Assembly: GCA_015099395.1 (NCBI GenBank) | Contig: AP024096.1 | Location: forward strand, 4,588,001-4,652,000 | DNA length: 64,000 bases | Reading direction: 5' to 3' | Source: Ktedonobacteria bacterium brp13 | GTDB lineage: Bacteria > Chloroflexota > Ktedonobacteria > Ktedonobacterales > Ktedonobacteraceae | Part shown: positions 52,728 to 59,938 of the stretch, piece by piece | How the letters are laid out: every line of letters starts with the position of its first letter | Numbering within the stretch: position 1 is the stretch's first letter | The notes under the pieces: model-generated | The model's database searches: none | Told to the model about the DNA's origin: nothing | Seen by the model: only the letters and a program-made list of their open reading frames with translations | Made by a program: the position numbers and the translations under genes

Positions 52728-53450
52728 TTAAAACAGGTTGCTTGTCTGGCTCGTTGTATCACGCTGTTCAACGATGATACCCATGGCTTCAACCAGAGCA
52801 ACGCTCTGGCGCAGATTAAGTTGTGCGCCGCGTAGTTCTTCTACACCCAGGTGCGCGCCATCGAGATCGCAGGTCGTGAGATCAATACCCTTAAAGTGTG
52901 TACCAGAAAGCTCGGCTCCCCGTAACGAACAATCACGCAAGGTGATCTGCGAAAGGTCCGCTTCAAGGAGGTCTGCCTCACTGAGATCACAGTGTTCAAA
53001 GCGTACGGAGCGCAGGGTAGCAAAGCGAAATTGGGCAAGGTTCAACTGGCAATCCTTGAAGAGGACATCCTCGAAGAGTGCCTCTCCGGCCAGAAAGCCG
53101 ATCAGGTGACACCCAACCACCTCGACACGGTGCCACGCCGTCTTATACCAGCAGGCGGTCGCCAGGTCACAATTCACGAGCCGTACATCGTCTAACTGCA
53201 ACTCTTCAAGCTCGCTATTACTCAGTTGGACATGCTGCAAGAGCGCATCCTCAAACGCCACCTGCATCGCAACCTGGTTGCTGAGATTTGTTCCATTCAG
53301 ACCCAGCGAGTGATAGCGTTCCCGATACGTCATACAGTTACCAGGAATACCCTCCTGCTGCATACGTCTTGAGAGACGCGGAGGTCGCACCGTAACTGCA
53401 TGCTCTCGATTTCCTCCATTGCGCCCATTATCGACTGGTTCTCTGCGCAT
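52728..53450 (-). CDS. Pentapeptide-repeat protein
   Basis: 240 aa. After a basic, Arg/Asn-rich head of ~55 residues, the rest is a run of A(D/N)LxX-like units with degenerate spacing ('LQLDDVRLVNCDLATACWYK', 'FEDVLFKDCQLNLAQFRFAT', 'FEHCDLSEADLLEADLSQIT', 'GAELSGTHFKGIDLTTCDLD', 'GAHLGVEELRGAQLNLRQ') that would fold into a right-handed square beta-helix. Some pentapeptide proteins mimic DNA to protect gyrase, others act in membrane processes; nothing here decides. The C-terminus ends in a short helix. ATG 53450 is the likely start, 41 bases after the epimerase gene on the same strand, so the two may share a transcript. The ribosome-binding site is weak. Confidence 0.8.
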   Translation of the reverse strand: MRREPVDNGRNGGNREHAVTVRPPRLSRRMQQEGIPGNCMTYRERYHSLGLNGTNLSNQVAMQVAFEDALLQHVQLSNSELEELQLDDVRLVNCDLATACWYKTAWHRVEVVGCHLIGFLAGEALFEDVLFKDCQLNLAQFRFATLRSVRFEHCDLSEADLLEADLSQITLRDCSLRGAELSGTHFKGIDLTTCDLDGAHLGVEELRGAQLNLRQSVALVEAMGIIVEQRDTTSQTSNLF

Positions 53451-53491
53451 AGAATTACCACGTTCCTTCTTCTCGTTATAATTGCCAGGAG

Positions 53492-54514
53492 CTAATGCAT
53501 GACATCGACAGGTTGTACGCCCAGTCCTGGTGCGGATGGGAGCACTAATCTGCCAGCATCGACGGTGACGCCGCGATAGGGATCGTCGCTGACAAGCAAG
53601 TTGCCGTCGAGATCGGCGTAATCTACCAGGGGTGTGAGGTGTGCGGCGGCGGTAATGGCGAGCGAGCTCTCGATCATGCAGCCAAGCATGATACGCAGGT
53701 GGCAGGCACGCGCAGTATGAATCATCTTGAGCAGTGTATTGATACCGTTGCTCTTCATGAGCTTCAAGACAATACCATCTACACATTCACTGAGGCGTGG
53801 AATATCCTCTAACGCGACGCAACTCTCGTCCGCAAAGACGGGGACCGCGACGTTATCGCGTACAAGTTTGAGCCCGGCAAGATCATGAGCCACAACCGGC
53901 TGCTCAACAAACTCGATCCCATAGGGGGCCAGTGCGTTGATGGTCTGGATCGCCTCCTTTGGTGTCCAGCCACCGTTGGCATCCACGCGAATGATGGCGT
54001 TCGAGACATCACGGATCGCCTTGATATTCTCAAGGTCGTTGCGCGTCCCTACCTTGACCTTGAAGATCGGATAGGCCTGGGCAGCCTGAGCTTTCCTGGC
54101 CATCTCTGCCGGACTCGCCAGACCGATCGTAAAAGATGTCTGTGGGGTCCGCTGCGCACTGATGCCCAATAGCGTATAGAGCGGAACATTGAGGAGCTTG
54201 CCTTGCAGATCATATAAGGCCATATCGATCGCAGCTTTGGCGGCAGGATTCAAGCGGATGACCTGTTGCAGGCGTGCCATAATCTCTTCAATCTGAAAAG
54301 GGTCATCGCCCAGTTCGCTAGCAAGACGCGGCAGAGTGGCCAGGACGGTCTCTGTACTCTCACCATAATAGCTGCTCGGGGCGGCCTCACCCAGGCCGGT
54401 CAGACCCTGATGGGTTACAGCGACCACGATATTGGACGCGCTATGCTGTACGCTACGCGAAATACGAAACGGATCGGTCAGATGGAGCTCTATAGGCCTG
54501 GCTACTAGTTGCAT
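53492..54514 (-). CDS. Enolase-superfamily dipeptide epimerase (L-Ala-D/L-Glu epimerase type)
   Basis: Cytosolic Mg-dependent epimerase, 340 aa, normal length. The N-terminal capping domain ('FRISRSVQHSASNIVVAVTH' then GEAAPSSYYGE) precedes the barrel. Catalytic and metal residues visible are Lys pair in 'YPIFKVKVGTRND', Asp in 'IIRVDANGGWT', Glu in 'IEFVEQPV', Asp in 'VPVFADESCV', the second catalytic Lys in 'DGIVLKLMKSNG', and the specificity-loop 'MLGCMIESSLA' and DLDGN. In this family it epimerises the Glu or other residue of dipeptides released from murein stem peptides, for recycling. That role fits the wall-related genes in the window. A different dipeptide preference is possible. It is probably co-transcribed with the pentapeptide-repeat gene. 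Confidence 0.9.
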   Translation of the reverse strand: MQLVARPIELHLTDPFRISRSVQHSASNIVVAVTHQGLTGLGEAAPSSYYGESTETVLATLPRLASELGDDPFQIEEIMARLQQVIRLNPAAKAAIDMALYDLQGKLLNVPLYTLLGISAQRTPQTSFTIGLASPAEMARKAQAAQAYPIFKVKVGTRNDLENIKAIRDVSNAIIRVDANGGWTPKEAIQTINALAPYGIEFVEQPVVAHDLAGLKLVRDNVAVPVFADESCVALEDIPRLSECVDGIVLKLMKSNGINTLLKMIHTARACHLRIMLGCMIESSLAITAAAHLTPLVDYADLDGNLLVSDDPYRGVTVDAGRLVLPSAPGLGVQPVDVMH

Positions 54515-54635
54515 TACACACTCCCTATAAGATATTAAAGCGATGGCGATCGCTTACACATACGTTACATTCGTCGTTTAACACCATTATAATTGATAAA
54601 GCGGTCAAAAGGGGATCGAGTCTACGGTCCGGCTA

Positions 54636-54644
54636 TGCTATAAT
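54636..54644 (+). promoter_or_regulatory. Extended -10 promoter of HD-domain gene
   Basis: TGCTATAAT matches an extended -10 element, 110 bases before the HD-domain gene. No good -35 box lies at the right distance, which is usual for extended -10 promoters. Confidence 0.5.
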
Positions 54645-54754
54645 GGGCAACAAATGTAGAGAAAATGCCAGCGGCCCTTTTGTGCTACTAACTCACATGC
54701 AAGGGAATATTATACGCCATTTTATGTTATCAGCAGAAAAAGAAGAGGGAAAGA

Positions 54755-55369
54755 ATGCCAACACGTAACGATGCATATCTATTAATGACCGAGCACGTTA
54801 AGAATGAAAGCCTCCAGAAGCATATGCTCTCCGTTGAAGCTGTAATGCGCGCGTACGCACGAAAATATGGTGAGGATGAAGAGTTATGGGGGATCACCGG
54901 ACTCCTGCACGATTGCGACTATGAGGAGTATCCTTCGCTGGAAGAACATACCCATATCGCGGCACAATGGCTACAAGCAGACGGCTATGATGAGCGTATC
55001 ATTTATGCAATCCTGGCCCATAACGATCTCAATTTAGAACACCATCCACGCACAGATCTGCTCTCGAAGGGGCTCTACGCCTGCGATGAGATTACTGGCA
55101 TGGTTACTGCGACCGCACTGGTACGTCCCAACAAGAGTATACGTGGTCTGGAGGCCTCGTCAGTCCGTAAAAAAATAAAGGCCAAAGGCTTTGCCGCCGG
55201 CGTCAATCGTGACGACCTGGTACACGGGGCCGAGATACTGGGTGTCGATCTCAATGACCATATTACCTTCGTCATCCAGGCTATGAACGCCGTCGCAGAG
55301 AGTCTAGGACTCGATGGTGGTGTGCCAGATAGCGAAGCCAGGATCGAGCTGACACAGGAAACACGCTAA
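54755..55369 (+). CDS. HD-domain phosphohydrolase-like protein
   Basis: Soluble all-alpha protein, 204 aa. Metal-binding residues of the HD superfamily are visible: His in 'LQKHMLSVEAVMRAYAR', His-Asp in 'GLLHDCDYEEYP', His in 'EEHTHIAAQWL', and 'AILAHNDLNLEHH' with the later Asp in 'YACDEITGMVTATAL'. Small stand-alone HD proteins of this pattern hydrolyse nucleotides or other phosphoesters; the substrate is not predictable. ATG 54755 has AGAGGGAAAG upstream. The gene is followed after 44 bases by the Cas4-like gene pair in the same direction and may be co-transcribed with it. Length and start are ordinary. Confidence 0.85.
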   Translation: MPTRNDAYLLMTEHVKNESLQKHMLSVEAVMRAYARKYGEDEELWGITGLLHDCDYEEYPSLEEHTHIAAQWLQADGYDERIIYAILAHNDLNLEHHPRTDLLSKGLYACDEITGMVTATALVRPNKSIRGLEASSVRKKIKAKGFAAGVNRDDLVHGAEILGVDLNDHITFVIQAMNAVAESLGLDGGVPDSEARIELTQETR

Positions 55370-55413
55370 ATAATACCCTCATCGATAGAAAGCGTTTCGA
55401 CGTATTATAAATA

Positions 55414-55896
55414 ATGATGCAGCAACAACATCGCTCTAAGCAGGGAAAAAGATCGCGCGTCTATACAACGGCCGAGATTGCGCAATATGAGTATTGTCCC
55501 CTCGTCTGGTGGCACGAGCAGTTTGATCCACTGGCCAACGGGGAGACAGAGGATCTCTTTGCCCAAATGGTCGAGATGGAGTATGCCCACGGTCCCCAGG
55601 CTACAGGCCTACCCGACTACCAGGTGATAGAACAGGTACTGGTCAAGCGAGGGGCATTTGAGAAGGACGGGATTGGCAGGATCGAGGGGGTTGAAGGTAA
55701 TGGTGAAGTGGTCGATCAGTATGCAGAACAGATGGATGATGAAGAGGCAATCATGTTAGCGGAAGCAGAGGAAGAAGAGGGCATCAATATCAGTCAAAAG
55801 ATGTTGCGGCTACGAACTCTGGCCTTTGCAGCCCTGGGGGGTGGTGTTGTCTTGCTCTTATTGTCGGTTGCCAGCGGCTTTATTATTAGTCACTGA
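55414..55896 (+). CDS. Membrane-tethered protein with Cas4-like N-terminal Cys motif (first of pair)
   Basis: 160 aa. Residues ~15-30 ('RVYTTAEIAQYEYCPLVWWH') match the N-terminal iron-sulfur Cys motif of Cas4/Dna2-type PD-(D/E)XK nucleases, followed by 'QMVEMEYAHGPQATGLPDYQ', where the His fits the conserved G-x-x-x-H position. Then comes a very acidic linker (MDDEEAIMLAEAEEEEG) and a single C-terminal transmembrane helix ('LAFAALGGGVVLLLLSVASG'). The nuclease core and the other three Cys are not here but in the next gene, which starts 14 bases later with its own membrane helix. The two stops and starts are clean, so this is not a simple frameshift. I infer that the two products assemble into one Cas4-like unit at the membrane. 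A weak ribosome-binding site precedes the ATG pair. Confidence 0.72.
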   Translation: MMQQQHRSKQGKRSRVYTTAEIAQYEYCPLVWWHEQFDPLANGETEDLFAQMVEMEYAHGPQATGLPDYQVIEQVLVKRGAFEKDGIGRIEGVEGNGEVVDQYAEQMDDEEAIMLAEAEEEEGINISQKMLRLRTLAFAALGGGVVLLLLSVASGFIISH

Positions 55897-55910
55897 TTCG
55901 AGATAGCATC

Positions 55911-56486
55911 ATGGTTGAGAATATTTTATTTACCGGCGGCATCGGCCTCCTCCTGCTAGCGCTCGCAGGCTTCGTACTTTTGCTGAACGAGCAACGAGTC
56001 CAGCGCGAGCGAGCACGTAACGAGCATCATCAGGCGCTCAATCTACCCGATGGCGAGCTTGTTTATGAGAATAACAGCGGACAGGGAGAGCTGATATCGT
56101 CAGATGTCTATCCAATTACCGGCAAACCGACCTATGTGATGCAACTTGCTGACGGTCGCCTGGTTCCGATAGAGGTCAAACAGACCCCCTGTAAAACCAT
56201 GGCCCCCCCAGCGCACGACACCCTCCAGATTGCCGCCGATTGCCTGATCCTCGAAGACTACGATGCCACCCTCCCACCCACGCATGGCATCCTACGCTAT
56301 CCCGATCGTGAATTCATCGTCGACTACACACCAGCACTACGCAAAAAAGTCATCAAACGACTCGAAGAGATGACCCTCTGCAGCGAACAATATCCACCCG
56401 CACTCCAGAAGCAGAAAGCCACCAAATGCCGTACCTGCCTCTTCCAACCCATCTGCCCCGTTGGACAAGGCGCAGTTAAGAAATAA
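55911..56486 (+). CDS. Membrane-anchored Cas4-like PD-(D/E)XK protein (second of pair)
   Basis: 191 aa. An N-terminal helix (residues ~6-25, 'ILFTGGIGLLLLALAGFVLL') is followed by a charged stretch and a nuclease-like core: 'GKPTYVMQLADGRLVPIEVK' contains the ExK part of PD-(D/E)XK, 'HDTLQIAADCLILEDYD' the following Gln-helix, and 'THGILRYPDREFIVDYTPAL' a part typical of bacterial Dna2/Cas4-domain proteins. Three Cys in 'KCRTCLFQPICPVGQG' are the C-terminal iron-sulfur ligands; the fourth would come from the preceding gene. The metal-binding Asp usually found as G-K/R-P-D is Thr here, so catalysis may be weak or lost. No CRISPR array or cas gene is near. Start ATG 55911; spacing of 14 bases to the first gene implies co-translation. 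Confidence 0.75.
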   Translation: MVENILFTGGIGLLLLALAGFVLLLNEQRVQRERARNEHHQALNLPDGELVYENNSGQGELISSDVYPITGKPTYVMQLADGRLVPIEVKQTPCKTMAPPAHDTLQIAADCLILEDYDATLPPTHGILRYPDREFIVDYTPALRKKVIKRLEEMTLCSEQYPPALQKQKATKCRTCLFQPICPVGQGAVKK

Positions 56487-56639
56487 ATGTTATCACGAGC
56501 TGACGAAGTCGGTACATTAGTACATAAGGAGCGCTTTCTAGTATTCAATTTGGTGCATATAATACAAATTCGTACTTATTCATAGACACAGATATAAATG
56601 ATAATTTATTTATGACCCCGGATAAGTCAATGAGGAATT

Positions 56640-57560
56640 ATGCAAACGAACGCAAGGCCCTTTTTCGCGGAGAGGGATGGAATTAAGGCGAATCCTATGC
56701 TGGTAATGCTCCGTATAGGATACTTTTGTGCTCTTTTTACAATGATTCTATACGTAGCATTAATCGTAATTTCCTTCTTACTAGCTGTCAGCAGGGGGCA
56801 ACTCACTCCAGGGAGTACAATTCTCCTTCCCCCTATGTGGATATCCATCGTGGGGATCTCTGCCTTCAATTTTGCGATGAACAGTGCACAAGGAAGATAC
56901 TGGAAAAGGATTGAGCAACAACGTTTTGAGATCGTGCAAGGGAATCGTATGTTGCTTGCTGCCGAGCACCCCAGGCTAAATGTAGCTTCAACGCAACTGC
57001 CCTTGACTATTAAGTGGCGTTACTCGAGAAAGTTTTTACTTTGGCTAACGGGATCGTCATTGCTCATAGCATTGTTCCTGGCGGGATCCTGGAGCTTGAA
57101 TGGCCCCTTGTTTTTTACTTCCAATGCTTCACTCTTCTTTCTGACGAGCTTCTCTATCCTTGTTGGCATCTTGTTTCTCGTTATCATACTCATTGTAATT
57201 TTCGGCGCGAATCGTCAGTGGGTTAAGGTGACAGAGGGTGGTATTACTGCACGTAATGGTGGGAAGACCTGTACGGTGCGGTGGGAAGAGGCGCATCTGT
57301 TGACAATGTATCATACTTTTGGAGCACGGAAAAGTGGAGCAGCTATGACGTACGAACTGTCGAGTGCAACGGATATAGTACGATGGACGTGGGTACGGCG
57401 CAAGACGTACTTTGTAAATCAGGAACCCATGGTTCCGCTTGATGAACATAACCGGCAGATGCAAGAGCTGCTAGCGCTGGTAGAGGCGAAAACCGGGTTG
57501 GCATTGTATTATTTGCGGCACGAAAAGGTGCATAGACCAGTGCTGGATGGTCAATGGTAA
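56640..57560 (+). CDS. Four-helix membrane protein with PH-like C-terminal domain
   Basis: 306 aa, no family recognised with certainty. Two N-terminal helices ('IGYFCALFTMILYVALIVIS' and PPMWISIVGISAFNFAM) and two central ones ('FLLWLTGSSLLIALFLAG' and 'FFLTSFSILVGILFLVIILI') enclose a cytosolic loop with 'EIVQGNRMLLAAEH'. The C-terminal ~100 residues ('WVKVTEGGITARNGGKTCTV' then RWEEAHLL) have the strand pattern of bacterial PH-like domains (xxVTxxGITxxxGxxxxxVxWxEI), as in YcxB-type proteins. The ATG 56640 follows TGAGGAATT. Function unknown. The mobile segment begins 13 bases after its stop codon, so the gene's native terminator now lies on the far side of that insertion. Confidence 0.7.
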   Translation: MQTNARPFFAERDGIKANPMLVMLRIGYFCALFTMILYVALIVISFLLAVSRGQLTPGSTILLPPMWISIVGISAFNFAMNSAQGRYWKRIEQQRFEIVQGNRMLLAAEHPRLNVASTQLPLTIKWRYSRKFLLWLTGSSLLIALFLAGSWSLNGPLFFTSNASLFFLTSFSILVGILFLVIILIVIFGANRQWVKVTEGGITARNGGKTCTVRWEEAHLLTMYHTFGARKSGAAMTYELSSATDIVRWTWVRRKTYFVNQEPMVPLDEHNRQMQELLALVEAKTGLALYYLRHEKVHRPVLDGQW

Positions 57561-57563
57561 GAG

Positions 57564-57573
57564 GGATCAAGGG
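57564..57573 (+). repeat. 10-bp direct repeat flanking mobile segment, left copy
   Basis: GGATCAAGGG directly abuts the CAGGG end of the left terminal inverted repeat. The identical 10 bases abut the right end at 63943-63952. Ten bases is within the target-duplication size reported for ISAs1-family elements. Confidence 0.85.
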
Positions 57574-57715
57574 CAGGGCTTGTGAATTATTGCTGAGAGA
57601 CAAAGGCTCCCAAATCAGATTGCCGCGACACGTCGCTCGCCCTCCTACCACCCTCGTTGGACATTTGACCTTCTGTTTTTGAACCCCTCACCTCAGCAAT
57701 AATTCACAAGCCCTG
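57574..57715. mobile_element. ISAs1-derived MITE, 142 bp
   Basis: A 24-bp perfect terminal inverted repeat (57574-57597 and 57692-57715) encloses about 94 bp without coding capacity. The ends match the transposase-linked terminus at 63918-63942 in all but four of the first 25 bases, so the same transposase family can probably move it. No direct repeat flanks this MITE alone. Confidence 0.85.
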
Positions 57716-58166
57716 AGACCATAATCCTTTGTTCTTGACAATGAAGCCTTGATTACGCTCGCTAGTTGTCCTACATGTACTCATCAGGAAGTCTGTTTGG
57801 CCGGGTCTCACGCGACCTGGTTGAACTCTCTCTTCTATCCTGATCATCGCTATAAAGGATTAGCTACTCACTACGTACGGGTCTCTGTTGTTCCGTGCGC
57901 AAAACTTCGTGTGCAATTCTTCGCGAGCGCATTGCTTCGCTCTTATTTTTAGCAATACAACAGTTTTCCTTTTGTTTTCTGAGGAGCTCTCTCTTGCAGT
58001 TAAGTATGTATACATTTCCCAAAGTATTCTTTTCTCTTTTTATAAGCAAATATGTATAAAATAGTATTTCATTTTTTTTACTTCATACTATATAAATACA
58101 CTTGTTAGTGGTTATTTATAATGATTTTACCGAGACGAAATAAATATTGCGTACGGAACGTTAGCA
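57716..58166. other. Noncoding stretch inside mobile segment
   Basis: No gene supported. AT-rich from about 57960 on, with likely promoter elements for the frameshifted gene. Nothing repeated elsewhere in the window was noticed. Confidence 0.4.
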
Positions 58167-58207
58167 GTAAACCAGTTCATTTTATTACTATAAAATAACT
58201 GGTTTAC
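58167..58207 (+). promoter_or_regulatory. Long hairpin/operator upstream of secreted-protein pseudogene
   Basis: GTAAACCAGTT (58167-58177) pairs with AACTGGTTTAC (58197-58207), and an inner ATTTTAT/ATAAAAT extends the stem with one bulged base and a 4-base loop. It lies about 50 bases before the start codon, so it could be an operator in DNA or a 5' stabilising hairpin in RNA. Confidence 0.6.
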
Positions 58208-58259
58208 GCATAAAGTGGAACGAAATGTATAGCACAAATTTAGTTATGAAAGGTACAAA

Positions 58260-58951
58260 ATGATGACAAAGAAGACAATGAAACCATTGCTGGGCGTAGT
58301 GGGTGTGACTGCTCTGAGTTTTGGGGCGATGTTAGGAATCACTACACCAGCTTTCGCTGATGCCGGTGCTCCGGTTGCTCCGGTAGCCTCTGTAACAACA
58401 GCGAGCCCTGCTGATATTACACCTCTCTATCATCATCGTGATGTTGCTATTACGAGCAAGGGAGAGAACACTACCACTTCTACCGCTACCGCTACCGGTG
58501 GTGACGCTACCAGTGGTAATGGCGTAATATCGATATTATCTGTAATAACTATTATTCCATTACTGCCGATATTACTAGTAATACTAGTAATACTTGTTCC
58601 TCAAGTAATGCTGGTAATGATTGTTCATCCAGTAATGCTAGTAATGCTATCAGCATTACTATCGATTGTGACGCTAACGGTGGTGCCGGTGCTGCCAGTG
58701 GTGATGCTAACGGTGGTGCCGGTGCTGTCAGTGGTGCCGCTAACGGTGGTGATGCGACAAACACCATCACGAATGATACAAAAAACGGTATCAAGATTCG
58801 ACTACCTAAGTTCCATCATAGTTGGCCTGATATGCGCGAACGTGCCACCAAGTGCAAAGTAAGTACTTATTTAGGCGATCAAACTTTTCTGCGGCGAGTT
58901 TTTACCTGTCATTCTCCTTTTGATCAGTTTTCTCTCAGCAGAAAAGTTTAA
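58260..58951 (+). pseudogene. Frameshifted secreted Gly/Ala/Asn/Asp-rich protein gene
   Basis: The ATG 58260 with AAAGG upstream opens a clear signal peptide ('MKPLLGVVGVTALSFGAMLG' then ITTPAFA), a short linker and the start of a Thr/Gly-rich part (TATATGGDATSGNG). At about 58523-58527 the frame changes into a run of Val/Leu/Ile codons that makes no sense. The +1-shifted frame continues the same composition (NIDIICNNYYSITADITSN, then repeated DANGGAGA-like units) to TAA 58949-58951, ending with a Cys-containing tail. One missing base in GGC(G)GTAAT restores a single ~230-residue secreted protein. I therefore call it a recently frameshifted gene, unless this is a sequencing error. Function unknown; a surface or structural protein is inferred. 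Confidence 0.7.
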
Positions 58952-58971
58952 ATACTTGGGGTTATACTCGT

Positions 58972-58991
58972 AGCAGAAAGCACTTTCTGCT
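58972..58991 (+). terminator. Hairpin after secreted-protein pseudogene
   Basis: AGCAGAAAG pairs with CTTTCTGCT around a 2-base loop 20 bases beyond the stop; a partly T-rich CTTTTC follows after a few bases. Modest terminator candidate. Confidence 0.4.
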
Positions 58992-59078
58992 GCGACTTTT
59001 CTGCCACGAGTTGATAGGGATAGATCGGCCTATAAAGCTGGTTGAGTTCCACTGCCGAGAAATGGCAAAATCGCTACA

Positions 59079-59684
59079 TTGCACTTCATGACAGCTTCGC
59101 GCATATTGGGCCTTCGTCAAAATGGCACTGACAGGCCTGATGCGCTTCTCTACAACAGACTCCGACGATGGGCTAAACGCCGACACCCAAACAAAAACAT
59201 GGCGTGGATTGTGAGAAAATATTGGTTACTCAACCAAGGAAAAGGATGGACATTTGGAACACAAAAGATGTCCCTCTGGAAACATTTTCGCACAGCCATT
59301 CAACGCCATATCAAGGTTCGAGGAACGGCAAGTCCCTACGATGGAAATCTCATCTACTGGGCACAACGGCTAAAAAATCACCCGATGACACACAGTACGC
59401 TTGGAAAGCTACTGAAAAATGACAAAGGGCGCTGCCGATACTGTGGACTGTACTTCAAAGACGGAGATTTGGTAGAAGTAGATCACATCTGGCCTCTCAG
59501 CCTTGGAGGAATGGAGACGATTGCAAACCTACAAGCACTCCATCGACATTGCCACGATCAACGGCACGCAGAATTGCAGGCTAAAGGTATCCATGACAAG
59601 GACCATATGGTTGAGGAGCCGTGTGCGGAAAAATCAGCATGCACGGTTCTGAAGACAAGTAAGAGAGGCGACTCTCTTGCTTAG
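59079..59684 (+). pseudogene. 3' fragment of group II intron maturase (X and HNH domains)
   Basis: The open frame reads into group II intron-encoded protein sequence at about 59145: 'RRWAKRRHPNKNMAWIVRKY' (maturase X region), 'RHIKVRGTASPYDGNLIYWA', then an HNH endonuclease 'CRYCGLYFKDGDLVEVDHIW', PLSLGGMETIANLQALHRHC. The reverse-transcriptase part is missing, so the piece cannot act alone. The reading frame then runs through the intron's domain V. It differs clearly from the intron protein at 60525 (roughly half the residues the same in the overlap), so it comes from a different intron, not a duplicate. The first ~20 codons are unrelated sequence. Confidence 0.82.
59615..59649 (+). ncRNA. 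Group II intron domain V (fragment intron)
   Basis: GAGCCGTGTGCGGAAA ... GCATGCACGGTTC forms the 34-nt class domain V hairpin with the AGC/GUUC pairing and a bulge, followed by a domain VI-like hairpin (AAGAGAGGCGACTCTCTT, about 59660-59678). The 3' splice site is probably near 59690-59696. Confidence 0.75.
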
Positions 59685-59695
59685 TTTGAGGTATG

Positions 59696-59883
59696 ACTAG
59701 GATCACTGTAAAAACCGATCATAGCGCAAATTGCAATAATTTTGGCTATTTTTTACTTGTTAAGTATGCTGATACACGCCAAAAAGCTTACGTAAAGAAT
59801 AGTTTAATCGACCTTAGAGCGATCAACTATTTTTGAAACAAGCTCAAAAATGGCTAGTGATAGATTTTTGCAATGATCCTAGT
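59696..59883. mobile_element. Second MITE, 188 bp, between the two introns
   Basis: The left end ACTAGGATCACTGTAAAAAC (59696) and the complement of the right end ACTAGGATCATTGCAAAAAT (ending 59883) match at about 17 of 20 positions, and pairing continues weakly inside. No coding capacity. The family is not that of the ISAs1 ends. Target duplication not evident. Confidence 0.6.
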
Positions 59884-59938
59884 TCAACCTCCGATTGCCT
59901 CGATTGCACGAGCATGGGGTCTGTGGTGCAACGGAACA

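Noticed and set aside
53451..53786. Long N-terminal extension of the pentapeptide-repeat gene
   Set aside because: It lies antiparallel in frame shift to the end of the epimerase gene and is an Arg/His-rich translation of that gene's other frame.
55414..56486. Possibility that the Cas4-like pair is one gene broken by a frameshift
   Set aside because: Each product ends or starts with its own membrane helix, and the 14-base gap contains a clean stop and start; joining the frames does not give a continuous soluble protein.
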